Positions 34,206 to 43,352 are shown, numbered from the stretch's first letter. The stretch is 64,000 bases of DNA from Pseudomonadota bacterium (GCA_023387695.1 JAEWHT010000455.1:3470-67469), one strand, 5' to 3'. Made by a program: numbers and translations. The notes: a model not told the origin generated them from the letters alone.

Positions 34206-34237
34206 GGGCGGGTTCGCGAAGTGCGACCCGCCCTTTT
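34206..34237 (+). terminator. Intrinsic terminator after ispG
   Basis: An 8-bp stem, gggcgggt/acccgccc, with a 12-base loop is followed directly by TTTT. It lies 25 bp after the ispG stop. Confidence 0.8.
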
Positions 34238-34321
34238 CGTTTGCGCGACCGGTCCCGGATTGCGCTTCGCTCCATCCGGGCTACGATGCTCCCAATCAAG
34301 AATGATCGGGAGACATCGCCC

Positions 34322-35218
34322 ATGAGCTCACTCGCCGGCAAGCAGGGCCCGCGCTATCGCCACGCGGTTGAAGACGGCGCTCCCTACGAGACCATCGCGG
34401 TCGAAAAGCTCACCCCCATCATCGGCGCGGAAATCTCCGGTGTCGACATCGGCGCGTTGGTCGATAGCGACGCCCGCTCCAACCAGCAGATGGACGAGAT
34501 CCATCGCGCGCTCGCCGAAAATCTCGTCATCTTCTTCCGCGACCAGGCCATCACGCCAAAGCAGCACCTCGCCTTCGGCCGCAAGTTCGGCGAGCTGCAT
34601 TTTCATCCCGCGGCGCCCCACGAGGACGAAGACCCGGCGCTGATGAAGATCTATGCCGACAAGAACTCGCCCCGCGCCAATGGCGAGGGTTGGCACTCCG
34701 ACGTGTCCTGCGATCTCGAGCCGCCGATGGGCTCGATCCTCTACATCAAGCAGTGCCCGCCGCGCGGCGGCGACACGCTGTTCGCCAACATGTATGCGGC
34801 CTATGAGGCGCTGTCCGATCGCATGAAAACCTATCTCGATGGCCTGACCGCGCTGCATGACGGCGAGCCGATCTATCGCGGGCTCTATGCCAATTACGGC
34901 GTCGCCGATCGCCCGTCCTATCCGAACGCCGAGCATCCGGTGGTGCGTACGCATCCTGTCACGGGCAAGAAGGCGCTCTACGTCAACCGCGGCTTCACCC
35001 GCCACATCAATGGCGTCCCGCGCGACGAGAGCGATGCGATGCTCGCCTATCTCTACCAGCACGCCGAAAACCCGCTGTTCCAGTGCCGCTTCCGCTGGAC
35101 CGAGAACTCCATCGCCTTCTGGGACAACCGCTGCACGCAGCACCGCGCCATGTGGGATTACTGGCCGCATACGCGCTCGGGCACGCGCGTGACGGTGAAG
35201 GGGGAGCGGCCGGTGTGA
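34322..35218 (+). CDS. TauD/TfdA family Fe(II)/2-oxoglutarate-dependent dioxygenase
   Basis: This 298-residue enzyme couples oxidation of a substrate to 2-oxoglutarate decarboxylation. The facial triad is H-x-D in GWHSDVSCDLEPP and a distal histidine in CTQHRAMWDYWPHTRSGTRVTV, where the arginine binds 2-oxoglutarate. ATG 34322 has GGGAGA upstream. The taurine or 2,4-D assignment cannot be made; alkyl sulfonate or aryloxyalkanoate substrates are possible. The stop codon overlaps the GTG start of the amidase that follows, an unexpected pairing. Confidence 0.9.
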   Translation: MSSLAGKQGPRYRHAVEDGAPYETIAVEKLTPIIGAEISGVDIGALVDSDARSNQQMDEIHRALAENLVIFFRDQAITPKQHLAFGRKFGELHFHPAAPHEDEDPALMKIYADKNSPRANGEGWHSDVSCDLEPPMGSILYIKQCPPRGGDTLFANMYAAYEALSDRMKTYLDGLTALHDGEPIYRGLYANYGVADRPSYPNAEHPVVRTHPVTGKKALYVNRGFTRHINGVPRDESDAMLAYLYQHAENPLFQCRFRWTENSIAFWDNRCTQHRAMWDYWPHTRSGTRVTVKGERPV

Positions 35219-36024
35219 AAATATCGTGGCGCATCACCGCCGCTGTCGCTGTTTCGCTGATCCCGCTGCTGGTGTCGTCAGTTGACGATGGCCAGGCGGC
35301 TGCGGCCCGCAAGGCCGTGCGGGCCATCAAGTCACCCGCGCCGGAGCCATGCGATCCGCGCAAGCTCAGGATCATCCTCGACGTCGGGCACACCTCGGAA
35401 TCGCAAGGCGCCACCAGCGCGCGCAACGATGTGGAATTCGGCTTCAACCTGCAATTGACGCGGCTGATCGGAGCGCGCCTGAAGTCGGCGGGCTTTGCCG
35501 CGACCCGTGTGCTTGTGACCGACGGCAAGGCGCGGGCAAGCCTGCTCAAGCGCGTCGGCGCCGCGAACGACGCGCATGCAGATTTTTTCCTATCGATCCA
35601 CCATGATTCCGTTCCGGACAAGATGCTCGAAGCATGGGAGTTCGATGGCTCGAGGAGTTGGTTCAGCGATCGCTTCAGCGGCCATTCGCTGTTCGTGTCC
35701 GAACGCAATCCGCACTTCACTGCCAGTCTCGGCTTCGCCAGGCTGCTGGGCCGGGAGCTGAAGGAGAAAGGCTTGCGATACGCCACCCAATACAGCCTCC
35801 CGGTGATGGGCCGCTATCGGCATGACTTGCTCGACAAGGATGTCGGCGTCTACCGCTACGACGGGCTCGTCGTGCTCTCGCAGACCCGGAGCGCCGCGGT
35901 GCTGCTCGAAGCCGGCTCCATCATCAATCGCGATGAGGAAATGGCGATGAACTCACCGGAGCGTCGGGAGCTGATCGCAACGGCCGTGGTGAGCGCGATG
36001 CGAACGTATTGCGAGAAGCGATAA
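35215..36024 (+). CDS. N-acetylmuramoyl-L-alanine amidase (Amidase_3), GTG start
   Basis: This 269-residue periplasmic zinc amidase cleaves the peptide from peptidoglycan glycan strands during cell separation or remodelling. A signal peptide (residues 1-30, ending DGQAAA) precedes the Amidase_3 domain. Predicted zinc or catalytic residues are the His in LDVGHTSESQG, Glu in NDVEFGFN, His in FLSIHHDS and Glu in LLEAGSI. I chose GTG 35215, which overlaps the dioxygenase stop (GTGA) and has GGGGGAG about eight bases upstream. An in-frame start at 35083 would lie deep inside the dioxygenase gene and lacks a signal peptide. Confidence 0.88.
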   Translation: MKISWRITAAVAVSLIPLLVSSVDDGQAAAARKAVRAIKSPAPEPCDPRKLRIILDVGHTSESQGATSARNDVEFGFNLQLTRLIGARLKSAGFAATRVLVTDGKARASLLKRVGAANDAHADFFLSIHHDSVPDKMLEAWEFDGSRSWFSDRFSGHSLFVSERNPHFTASLGFARLLGRELKEKGLRYATQYSLPVMGRYRHDLLDKDVGVYRYDGLVVLSQTRSAAVLLEAGSIINRDEEMAMNSPERRELIATAVVSAMRTYCEKR

Positions 36025-36038
36025 GTTCCACGGCAAGG

Positions 36039-37649
36039 CTACAGCGGCGTCGCCTGATACTCCCTGTTCGCCAGGCTTGCCTCCTCCAGATCCAGATCGC
36101 GCTCGATCCTACGTCGCGTCTCGTCGGTGATCTGCCCGTCGCGCAGGAGGTCGTGGATGAACTTGCGTTCTGCGGCAATCAGTTCGCGGGTCAGCGCGGT
36201 ACCGGCGGCGGAGACGTCGTGGTGGGCAGGATCAAGCGAGTCCGGGAGCTGGTTGACGCGGATCTCGTGCCGGGCGCGCAACAGCCGCATCACCTCGTCC
36301 GAGACCTCCTTCTCTCCAGTCAACGCATCCAGCGATTTCAGAGCAGCGTCGAGCGCCTGACGTCGTGCCGCGATCTCGGATTCATGTTCGGCCAAATGTT
36401 CGCTGCGGCCGACTTTGGTGATGCCGAGCCAGCGCACCACCGGCGGCAGCGTCAGGCCGACACCGATCAGGGTGATGAAGATGACGCCAAAGGCGACGAA
36501 CAGGATCAGGTCGCGATAGGGAAACGCATCGCCATCGGGCAGCGTGAACGGCAGCGCCAGCGCGGCGGCCAGCGACACCGCGCCGCGCACGCCCGTGAAG
36601 GCCAGCGCGAACGGCCATTGCCAGGGCGGCGACGGATCGCGCGCACGAAGCGATTTGCTGAGCATCCGCGGCAGATAGGTCGCCGGATAAAGCCAGGCGA
36701 AGCGCGCGACAACGATGATGGTCATGACCACGGCTGTCGCGATCATGATGTCGTCGAGCGGAAACGCTTTCGACTTTTCATAGAGCGCGCGCATCTGGAA
36801 GCCGGTGAGCAGGAACAGCAGGCCCTCGATCAGGTAGATGATGAGGTCCCAGAAGAAGATGCCCTGCAGGCGCGTCGCCGCCGAGATCCAGAGCGGGCCG
36901 TTCCAGCTGACATAGAGGCCGCAGGCGACGGTGGCGATCACGCCGGAGCCGCCGACATGCTCGGGCAGCCAGTAGGAGACGTAAGGCGTGATCAGCGACA
37001 GCGTCAGCTCGACGCGTGGTTCGCAGGACCATTTGCGGAAGCGGAGCGAGAGCCAGCCGACGCCGATGCCGAAGGCGATCTCGCCGGCGACGATGAGGAA
37101 GAATTCGCCGGCTGCCAGCGGCAGCGAGAAGTGCCCGACCATGATTGCGGCGAGCGCAAAGCGGTAGAGGATCAGCGCAGTGGCGTCGTTGGCAAGCCCC
37201 TCGCCCTCGAGGATCACCAGCAGCCGGCGGGGCATATTCAGCCGGCGCGCGATCGCAAGCGGCGCCACCACGTCGGGCGGCGCGACGATGGCGCCGAGCA
37301 GGAATCCGACGCTCCAGGGCAGGCCGATCACGTAATGGGTGGCCGCCGCAACCATCGCCGCGGTGAAGATCACGGCGCCGACCGAGAGCAGCACGATGGG
37401 ACGCAGATTGTTCCTGAACTCGCGCCAGCTCATCGCGACGCTCGCCGAATAGATCAGCGGCGGCAGCACCATCAGCAGCACGAGTTCCGGTGGCAGCTCC
37501 ACCGGCGGCATGCCCGGCACGAAGGCGAGGCCGACGCCTGAGAGCATCAGAAGAATCGCGGGCGCCATGTTGAAGCGCCGTGCGACCAGCGCGGTGCCGG
37601 CCAGCACCGCGAGCAGGATGAGAAAGGTCTGGAATTTCGCTGCGATCAT
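36039..37649 (-). CDS. CPA1 family Na+/H+ antiporter
   Basis: This 536-residue protein has about 12 membrane helices. The family core includes the ion-binding region LGAIVAPPDVVAP and GEGLANDATALILYRFAL, plus FTGVRGAVSLAAALALPF. The C-terminal 130 residues are cytosolic and helical (HESEIAARRQALDAALKSLDALTGEKEVSDEV), as in NhaP-like regulators of transport. It exchanges Na+ or K+ for H+. It starts at ATG 37649, 44 bp after the beta-lactamase stop on the same strand, and may be cotranscribed with it. Confidence 0.92.
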   Translation of the reverse strand: MIAAKFQTFLILLAVLAGTALVARRFNMAPAILLMLSGVGLAFVPGMPPVELPPELVLLMVLPPLIYSASVAMSWREFRNNLRPIVLLSVGAVIFTAAMVAAATHYVIGLPWSVGFLLGAIVAPPDVVAPLAIARRLNMPRRLLVILEGEGLANDATALILYRFALAAIMVGHFSLPLAAGEFFLIVAGEIAFGIGVGWLSLRFRKWSCEPRVELTLSLITPYVSYWLPEHVGGSGVIATVACGLYVSWNGPLWISAATRLQGIFFWDLIIYLIEGLLFLLTGFQMRALYEKSKAFPLDDIMIATAVVMTIIVVARFAWLYPATYLPRMLSKSLRARDPSPPWQWPFALAFTGVRGAVSLAAALALPFTLPDGDAFPYRDLILFVAFGVIFITLIGVGLTLPPVVRWLGITKVGRSEHLAEHESEIAARRQALDAALKSLDALTGEKEVSDEVMRLLRARHEIRVNQLPDSLDPAHHDVSAAGTALTRELIAAERKFIHDLLRDGQITDETRRRIERDLDLEEASLANREYQATPL

Positions 37650-37693
37650 GACCTGTCTTGGCCGGAAGCAGCCAAGAGGTCAATGCAGGCGGC

Positions 37694-38563
37694 TTACGCC
37701 AGTTTTTCCGCCACCATGCGTCCGACGCCCGCGAACACCGCCTCGAGCTGCGCCGGATTCGGCGTGCCGCCTTGGGTATAGGCGGCGATCAGGATCGGCG
37801 TATCGGGCTTGTTGTCGGGCTTGGGCCAGGCGACCGCGATATCGCCCGATGCGTCCTTGCCGTTGTTGCCGGTCTTGTCGCCAATCTTCCAGCTTGCCGG
37901 CAGGCCGCCGCGTAGCCGGTTCGCCCCGGTCTTGCAGCCGACCATCCATTCCGTGAGCTGGGCCCTTGAGGCCGGCGACAGCGCTTCGCCAATCACCAAT
38001 CGCTTGAAATTGCCGACCATCGCCGCTGGTGTGGTCGTGTCATGGGGATCGCCGCGCGGTGAGCGGTTGAGTTCGGGCTCGTTATGGTCGAGCCGCGAGG
38101 TGTTGTCGCCAAGCGAACGCCAGAACGTGGTGAGCGCGGCAGGCCCGCCGATCCGCGCGAGCAGCAGATTGGCGCAAGTGTTGTCGCTGAGCTCGACGCT
38201 CGCCTTGCACATGTCGGCGACCGACATCGCGCCGGCGGCGAGATTCTGTTTCGCGACCGGCGCGTACTCCAGCAGATCGGCCTTGGTGTAGGAGATCATC
38301 TCGGCCAGCTTCTCCTCCCCGCGATCGACCCGTGCCAGCACGCAGGCCGCCAGTGAGGCCTTGAACGTCGAGCACATCACGAAGCGCTCGTCCGCGCGCC
38401 AGGCGAGCTTTTTTCCAGTGGCGAGGTTCTCCGCATAGACCCCGATCCGCCCGCCGCTCTCGCGCTCATAGGATTCGAGCTCGGGCGGCGCATCCGCGGC
38501 AAAAGCCGGGGAAGCGGCCATCCAGCACAGCGAGGCGAGCAGGGAACGGCGGTCGAGAAGCAT
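37694..38563 (-). CDS. Class A beta-lactamase
   Basis: This 289-residue periplasmic serine hydrolase has all class A motifs: S-T-F-K with Ser65 and Lys68 (Ambler 70 and 73), SDN at 126-128, ExxLN with Glu162 (Ambler 166), and KTG at 230-232. The signal peptide LDRRSLLASL...AFAA looks twin-arginine dependent. A cysteine precedes the active serine (Cys64, Ambler 69). The start at ATG 38563 gives the signal peptide directly. No ampR/penR-like regulator is adjacent. The spectrum of activity cannot be told from the sequence. Confidence 0.93.
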   Translation of the reverse strand: MLLDRRSLLASLCWMAASPAFAADAPPELESYERESGGRIGVYAENLATGKKLAWRADERFVMCSTFKASLAACVLARVDRGEEKLAEMISYTKADLLEYAPVAKQNLAAGAMSVADMCKASVELSDNTCANLLLARIGGPAALTTFWRSLGDNTSRLDHNEPELNRSPRGDPHDTTTPAAMVGNFKRLVIGEALSPASRAQLTEWMVGCKTGANRLRGGLPASWKIGDKTGNNGKDASGDIAVAWPKPDNKPDTPILIAAYTQGGTPNPAQLEAVFAGVGRMVAEKLA

Positions 38564-38617
38564 GGGGCAACTTTCGGGAGAGACTGGGTGGGGACTTGGC
38601 GTGTGTGCTATCCGCGC

Positions 38618-38695
38618 CGTCATTGCGAGCGAAGCGAAGCAATCCAGACTGTCTCCACGGAGAGATTCCGGATTGCTTCGCTACTCGCAATGACG
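38618..38695. repeat. Palindromic intergenic element with 12-bp arms
   Basis: Outer arms cgtcattgcgag (38618-38629) and ctcgcaatgacg (38684-38695) are exact inverse repeats. Inner arms gaagcaatcc and ggattgcttc extend the fold. It lies upstream of the beta-lactamase gene and downstream of the small NTF2-like gene. Confidence 0.8.
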
Positions 38696-38781
38696 TGTGG
38701 CGAGAGTTGGGCTTGCAAATAACGACAAATTCAACCGGAGGAGCCCAGAACCGCCATAAACGGCGGCTCGCGAAAAGCCCC

Positions 38782-39156
38782 TCAGTCCTTCAGGTCGTAA
38801 CGATATGATTTCGATACGATCTGCCAGCCGTCGGCGAGCTTCATCGCCACCAGATAATCCGTGAAGAACCGCGGCGGCAGCTGGCATTTGACCTTGATGA
38901 AAGCCGTCTTTTCGTCCGAGCGGTCGATGGTGACGATGAAATCCTCGCGCGGCTTGCCTTCGGCCTTGGCGGAGGGGCGCTTGCGTACCCAGGCGAGCCA
39001 GTCCGGCACGGTCAGGATCTTCAGCTCGCCCTTTTCCACCCAGCGCAGATCGGCGGACGGATGGAAGACACCGCCAAGCTTGTCGGCGTCGCCCTCGTAG
39101 AGGCCGTCAAAATAGGATTGCACGACGGCTTCGACGCTCGAACGATTCTGGCTCAT
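38782..39156 (-). CDS. NTF2-like (SnoaL/lumazine-binding type) small protein
   Basis: This 124-residue soluble protein has the NTF2-like cone fold signature: VEAVVQSYFDGLYEGDADKLGGVFHPSADLRWV at the start and FTDYLVAMKLADGWQIVSKSY at the end, as in the Lumazine_bd_2 family. There is no signal peptide. The function is unknown; members bind or convert small molecules. The start at ATG 39156 is clear. It is divergent from the GFA protein gene. Confidence 0.82.
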   Translation of the reverse strand: MSQNRSSVEAVVQSYFDGLYEGDADKLGGVFHPSADLRWVEKGELKILTVPDWLAWVRKRPSAKAEGKPREDFIVTIDRSDEKTAFIKVKCQLPPRFFTDYLVAMKLADGWQIVSKSYRYDLKD

Positions 39157-39250
39157 GGGTCATCCCTTTGAATGATGGCGCGCCGAGAACTTAGTGGTAC
39201 GCATCGAATTGCGCTATGGGTGTCTTCCGCCATTCGTGCGAGTCATCATC

Positions 39251-39679
39251 ATGACCGGATCAGAAAAACCGAACGCTCGCATTCTCGTCGGCGAATGCTA
39301 TTGCCGCTCGGTCCGGTACGAGGTGGCGGACGAATTCTCCTATGCGCTGAGTTGCCACTGCTCGAACTGCCGCCGCACCACCGGTTCCGCCTTCAAGCCA
39401 TTCGCCGGGATCGCGTACAGCAAGCTTCGCCTCGTCAAAGGCGAGGACCAGCGGATCATCTATGGGGATGACACCACCCATGACGCGCACTGTACCCGCT
39501 GCGGCTCGTTGCTCTATTCGCGCGTCCGCGATGGAAAATGGGCCCATGTCGCCATGGGAACCCTGGTCGATGCCCCCTCGATCCGCCCCAGCGCCCATAT
39601 TTTTGTCGGCTCCAAGGCACCGTGGCACGAGATTACGGACAATCTGCCGCAACATCAGGGGCACATCGGGGATGGCTAG
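39251..39679 (+). CDS. GFA (glutathione-dependent formaldehyde-activating) family protein
   Basis: This 142-residue zinc protein of the GFA/CENP-V fold has metal-binding cysteines in GECYCRSVRY, CHCSNCRR and CTRCGS. It was named after a formaldehyde-glutathione enzyme, but most members have no proven activity. I chose ATG 39251; an in-frame start at 39194 would add an unconserved leader. The ribosome-binding site is weak for both. It lies alone between divergent and downstream genes. Confidence 0.82.
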   Translation: MTGSEKPNARILVGECYCRSVRYEVADEFSYALSCHCSNCRRTTGSAFKPFAGIAYSKLRLVKGEDQRIIYGDDTTHDAHCTRCGSLLYSRVRDGKWAHVAMGTLVDAPSIRPSAHIFVGSKAPWHEITDNLPQHQGHIGDG

Positions 39680-39848
39680 CGAAATCGAACCCCCAGCGAA
39701 CCGCCAACGCACTGGCGCGACTAACAAAAAGGGTTCCTCGGTCTGTTGTCGGCGTGGTCTTCGTGACCTCCGTCACAGGGCTGGGTCGCAGAGCTTGCTA
39801 AGGTCGTCCTGAGGGTATGAACTGCCCCGAATAATTGGGAAGCGTGTC

Positions 39849-41678
39849 ATGCGCAATTTTTTCAGGCTTTACCCGTTGCTCCTCGCTGTCGCGCTGATGT
39901 TCGGCGCTGACCCCGCCTTTGCCGGAAAGCGCGTCGCGCTGGTGCTGGCCAACTCGGCCTATCAAAACGCACCGCAGCTTACCAATCCCGTTAATGATGG
40001 CGCGGTGATCGCCAAGACATTGAAGGATGCCGGCTTCGATAGCGTCGATTCCCGACACGATCTGACCGCGCTTGAAACGCGACGCGTGCTGCGCGATTTC
40101 GCCGATTCGACCCGCGATGCCGACATCGCCGTGGTCTACTATGCCGGCCACGGTATCGAAGTCGAAGGCTCCAACTATCTGATCCCGGTTGACGCCAAGC
40201 TCGAGCGCGACACTGACGTCTATGACGAGGCGCTCTCGCTCGATCGTGTTCTGGTTGCGGTCGAGCCGGCGAAGCAGCTTCGCCTGGTGATCCTCGACGC
40301 CTGCCGCGACAATCCGTTTGGCAGGACCATGAAGCGCACGTTGGCCTCGCGTGGCATCGGCCGCGGTCTGGCCCAGGTCGAGCCGACCAGCACCAATACG
40401 CTGATCGCCTACTCGGCCAAGGCCGGCTTCACGGCGCAGGACGGTGACGGCGCCAACAGTCCGTTCACCATCGCGCTGTCGAAGCATCTGACGACACCGG
40501 GCCTCGATGTTCGCCGCGCCTTTGGCTTCGTGCGCGACGAAGTGCTGAAGTCGACCGGCAACAAGCAGGAGCCGTTTGTCTACGGTTCGCTCGGTGGCGA
40601 GGACGTGCCGCTGGTGCCCGTGAAGGCCGTGGCCGCGGCGACCGCTGCGCCCACGACGAATCCGCAGATCGACATGCGCCGCGACTACGAGCTTGCGCTT
40701 CAGGTCGGCAACAGGCCGGCGTGGGAAGCTTTCCTGGCCCAGCATCCGGACGGCTTCTATGCGAACCTTGCCAAGCTTCAGCTCGACAAGATCCAGGCCG
40801 AACAGGTTCACGCCGCAGCCACCGAGAAGGCGAAGCAGGCGGAGGCCGAGCGGGATCGTCTCGCCGCGGCTGGCGCGCAGAAGGACGCGCAAGCCAAGGC
40901 CGCGGCCGACGCACAGGCCGCCGAAAAGGCTCAGCTTGCCGCGCAGAAGGCCAAGGAGCAGGTGCAGCAGCAGGCTGCTGCCGCCGAGCAGCAGCGCGTC
41001 AATCTCGCCGCTACGGCGCCGAGCGCTGCACCCGCCAGTACGGCGAGCCCCGCTGGCACGAATGTCGCCGCGCTGACGCCAACAAGCACGCCGGCCGATC
41101 TCAGCCGCTCGATGCAGACCGAACTCGGCCGCGTCGGCTGCTACTCCGGCCAGGCTGACGGCAACTGGAATACGTCCTCGCAGCGGTCGCTGTCGCAGTT
41201 CAACCGCTATGCCGGCACCAAGCTCGACGTGAAGATGGCGAGTGCTGATGCGCTCGACACGGTCAAGTCAAAGCAGTCGCGCGTCTGCCCGCTGGTCTGC
41301 GATCACGGCTTCAAGGCCGATGGCGACAAATGCACCAAGATCGTCTGCGACGACGGCTTTGCGTTGAACGACGACAATGAATGCGAGAAGCAGCGTGCGG
41401 CCAAGCCGGCCAAGCCGACAACTGCCAAGCCTGCAACTGCCAGTCGCGACGACAGCGACGACCGTCCCGCACGGCAGCGTCGTCAGTCCGGCGACGCGGC
41501 TGGCGGAGTGGCGGGCGGCGGTGCTGCTGTCGCTTCTGGTTCGGGTCGTGCGTCGGGCGGTAGCGGTCAGTACTTTTGCAATGATCTGCTCTGCCGTCCG
41601 GTCCGGCGCGGTTGTCATCTTGAGTTTCGCGGCGGTGGCGGCCCGCACAATGATGCCAATTACGAAGTCTGCAATTGA
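39849..41678 (+). CDS. Secreted caspase-like (peptidase C14) protein with coiled coil and Cys-rich C-terminus
   Basis: This 609-residue protein has a signal peptide cleaved near AFA (residue 25). The caspase-like p20 domain (26-260) has the catalytic dyad His101 in YYAGHGIE and Cys152 in ILDACRDNPF. An Ala/Gln/Lys-rich helical region (about 320-385) leads to a peptidoglycan-binding-like segment (ELGRVGCYSGQADGNWN), then a Cys-rich EGF-like stretch (CPLVCDHGF...CTKIVCDDGF), a low-complexity linker and a final Cys-containing tail. It is an orthocaspase-type protease for the periplasm or outside. The start at ATG 39849 is clear. Confidence 0.87.
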   Translation: MRNFFRLYPLLLAVALMFGADPAFAGKRVALVLANSAYQNAPQLTNPVNDGAVIAKTLKDAGFDSVDSRHDLTALETRRVLRDFADSTRDADIAVVYYAGHGIEVEGSNYLIPVDAKLERDTDVYDEALSLDRVLVAVEPAKQLRLVILDACRDNPFGRTMKRTLASRGIGRGLAQVEPTSTNTLIAYSAKAGFTAQDGDGANSPFTIALSKHLTTPGLDVRRAFGFVRDEVLKSTGNKQEPFVYGSLGGEDVPLVPVKAVAAATAAPTTNPQIDMRRDYELALQVGNRPAWEAFLAQHPDGFYANLAKLQLDKIQAEQVHAAATEKAKQAEAERDRLAAAGAQKDAQAKAAADAQAAEKAQLAAQKAKEQVQQQAAAAEQQRVNLAATAPSAAPASTASPAGTNVAALTPTSTPADLSRSMQTELGRVGCYSGQADGNWNTSSQRSLSQFNRYAGTKLDVKMASADALDTVKSKQSRVCPLVCDHGFKADGDKCTKIVCDDGFALNDDNECEKQRAAKPAKPTTAKPATASRDDSDDRPARQRRQSGDAAGGVAGGGAAVASGSGRASGGSGQYFCNDLLCRPVRRGCHLEFRGGGGPHNDANYEVCN

Positions 41679-41729
41679 TGAGGTCGTTCGCAACATTGTC
41701 CTGGCGAAGCCGGGACAACGTCGCGGGGA

Positions 41730-42419
41730 TCATGTCGCGATCGCGCTCGCCGCGATGTTGACCGTCAGCGCCAACAGCGCCGTATTGTAGATGAAAGAGA
41801 CGATGCCGTGCGCGGTGGCGGTGCGGCGGATGGTCTTGTCGGTAATGCCGACGTCCGAGACCTGCGCGGTCATCCCGATCACGAACGAGAAATAGACGAA
41901 GTCCCAATAGTCGGCGTGATCTTCCTTCTCGCCGCTCGGGAATTGCAAGCCGCCCACCGGGAGGCGGTAATAATCATGGGCGTAATGTAGCGCGAAGGTC
42001 GTGTGCACGGCGGCCCAGGACAGCGCGATGGTGGCGACGGCGATCGTCAGCTCCATGGCACCGCGGTGCGGCGTGCCGAGCTCGTAGACGATTGCGGCAA
42101 TGCTGGCGAATGCGCCAATCGCCGTTACCAGCAGGATGACGAAGCGGCCGTCGTCCTGCATCGCGGCCGCACGGCGGATGTGCAGATGGTCGTTGCACAA
42201 CATCATCGTGTAGACGAGCACGAGATAGACCGCGATCAGCGCATCCCATCCGAAGAGAAGCCGCGTCACCAGTCGGTGCGAGCCAGGGATGAGCAAACAC
42301 ACAAGAATGCCGACAGCAAGCGAGATGAAGGTCCGCGGTCGCGCGTAGATCAACCGCATCGGCCGCGACATCTGGCGGAAGCGGTCGAGGACGGGGTCTT
42401 CTTTGCTCTCGGCCGCCAT
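41730..42419 (-). CDS. DUF1345 membrane protein
   Basis: This 229-residue protein has about five membrane helices. The family-typical helix region ALSWAAVHTTFALHYAHDYYR and the sequence DYWDFVYFSFVIGMTAQVSDVGI are diagnostic of DUF1345. Its role is unknown. It starts at ATG 42419, nine bases after the polyprenyl synthase stop, so it is probably cotranscribed with that gene. It converges with the caspase-like gene across 51 bp. Confidence 0.87.
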   Translation of the reverse strand: MAAESKEDPVLDRFRQMSRPMRLIYARPRTFISLAVGILVCLLIPGSHRLVTRLLFGWDALIAVYLVLVYTMMLCNDHLHIRRAAAMQDDGRFVILLVTAIGAFASIAAIVYELGTPHRGAMELTIAVATIALSWAAVHTTFALHYAHDYYRLPVGGLQFPSGEKEDHADYWDFVYFSFVIGMTAQVSDVGITDKTIRRTATAHGIVSFIYNTALLALTVNIAASAIAT

Positions 42420-42428
42420 CGATGTGCG

Positions 42429-43352
42429 TCAGTTCTTCCGCTCGGCGACGAAGCGCGCGGCGGCTTGCAGCACAGCGGCGCGGTCGCCGAAGATCGAGAC
42501 CGCGCTGTCGGCGCGTGCCAGCAGATCGCGCACGCGCTGCTTGGCGCCTTCGATGCCGAGCTGGGTCACGAAGGTGGTCTTGCCGAGCGCGGCATCGGCG
42601 CCCGCCGGCTTGCCGAGTGCGGCCGCATCGCCTTCGACGTCGAGCAGGTCGTCGGCGATCTGGAAGGCTTCGCCGAGCGCGCGGCCGTAATCGTCGAGCG
42701 CCTGATACTCTTTCTGCGAGGCCTGGCCGAGGAGCGCGCCGGCGATGCAGCCATAGCGCAGAAGCGCGCCGGTCTTCATCTGCTGAATGCGGGCGACGTC
42801 GATCGGTTCGTTACCACCGAAGCGGCCTTCGCCGGCGAGATCGAGGATCTGCCCACCGACCATGCCGCCGATGCCGGCGCAGCGCGCCAGCGCGCGCGTC
42901 AACAGCAGCCGCACATTGGCGTCGCGATGGACTTCGTCGCGGGTGATGATGTCGAAGGCGATCGTCAGCAGGCCGTCACCGGCGAGGATCGCGGTGGCAT
43001 CATCGGTCTGCTTGTGCAGGGTGGGGCGGCCGCGGCGCAGGTCCGAATTGTCCATCGCCGGCAGATCGTCATGGATCAGCGAATAGCAGTGAATGCATTC
43101 CAGCGCGGCACCCACGAGCAGCGCCGCTTCACGGGGAACGCCGAACACGGCTGCGCTCTCGACCGCCAGGAACGGGCGCAGGCGCTTGCCGCCGTTGAGG
43201 CTCGAATAGCGCATTGCGTCCATCAGTCGCTTGGGGCGCGCGATCTCATCGTGCAGGATATCGTCCGACAGCAGGCGCCCGAGCAGGGCCTCGGTGTCAT
43301 CAGCGGTCTTGTCCAGACGCTTGGCGAAATCGGACGGGGACGTGCCGGTCAT
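42429..43352 (-). CDS. Short-chain polyprenyl (farnesyl/geranylgeranyl) diphosphate synthase
   Basis: This 307-residue cytosolic enzyme condenses isopentenyl diphosphate with allylic diphosphates. The first aspartate-rich motif is HDDLPAMDNSDLRRGRPT, of the DDxxxxD type seen in bacterial IspA enzymes. The second is DDLLDVEGD. KRLRPFL binds diphosphate. IspA (farnesyl diphosphate synthase) is the likeliest role. I chose ATG 43352. A longer start at 43388 adds 12 unconserved residues. The DUF1345 gene follows. Confidence 0.9.
   Translation of the reverse strand: MTGTSPSDFAKRLDKTADDTEALLGRLLSDDILHDEIARPKRLMDAMRYSSLNGGKRLRPFLAVESAAVFGVPREAALLVGAALECIHCYSLIHDDLPAMDNSDLRRGRPTLHKQTDDATAILAGDGLLTIAFDIITRDEVHRDANVRLLLTRALARCAGIGGMVGGQILDLAGEGRFGGNEPIDVARIQQMKTGALLRYGCIAGALLGQASQKEYQALDDYGRALGEAFQIADDLLDVEGDAAALGKPAGADAALGKTTFVTQLGIEGAKQRVRDLLARADSAVSIFGDRAAVLQAAARFVAERKN

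Noticed and set aside
34322..35218. Calling the dioxygenase taurine dioxygenase (tauD)
   Set aside because: Only the general TauD/TfdA motifs are present and no taurine transport genes are adjacent.
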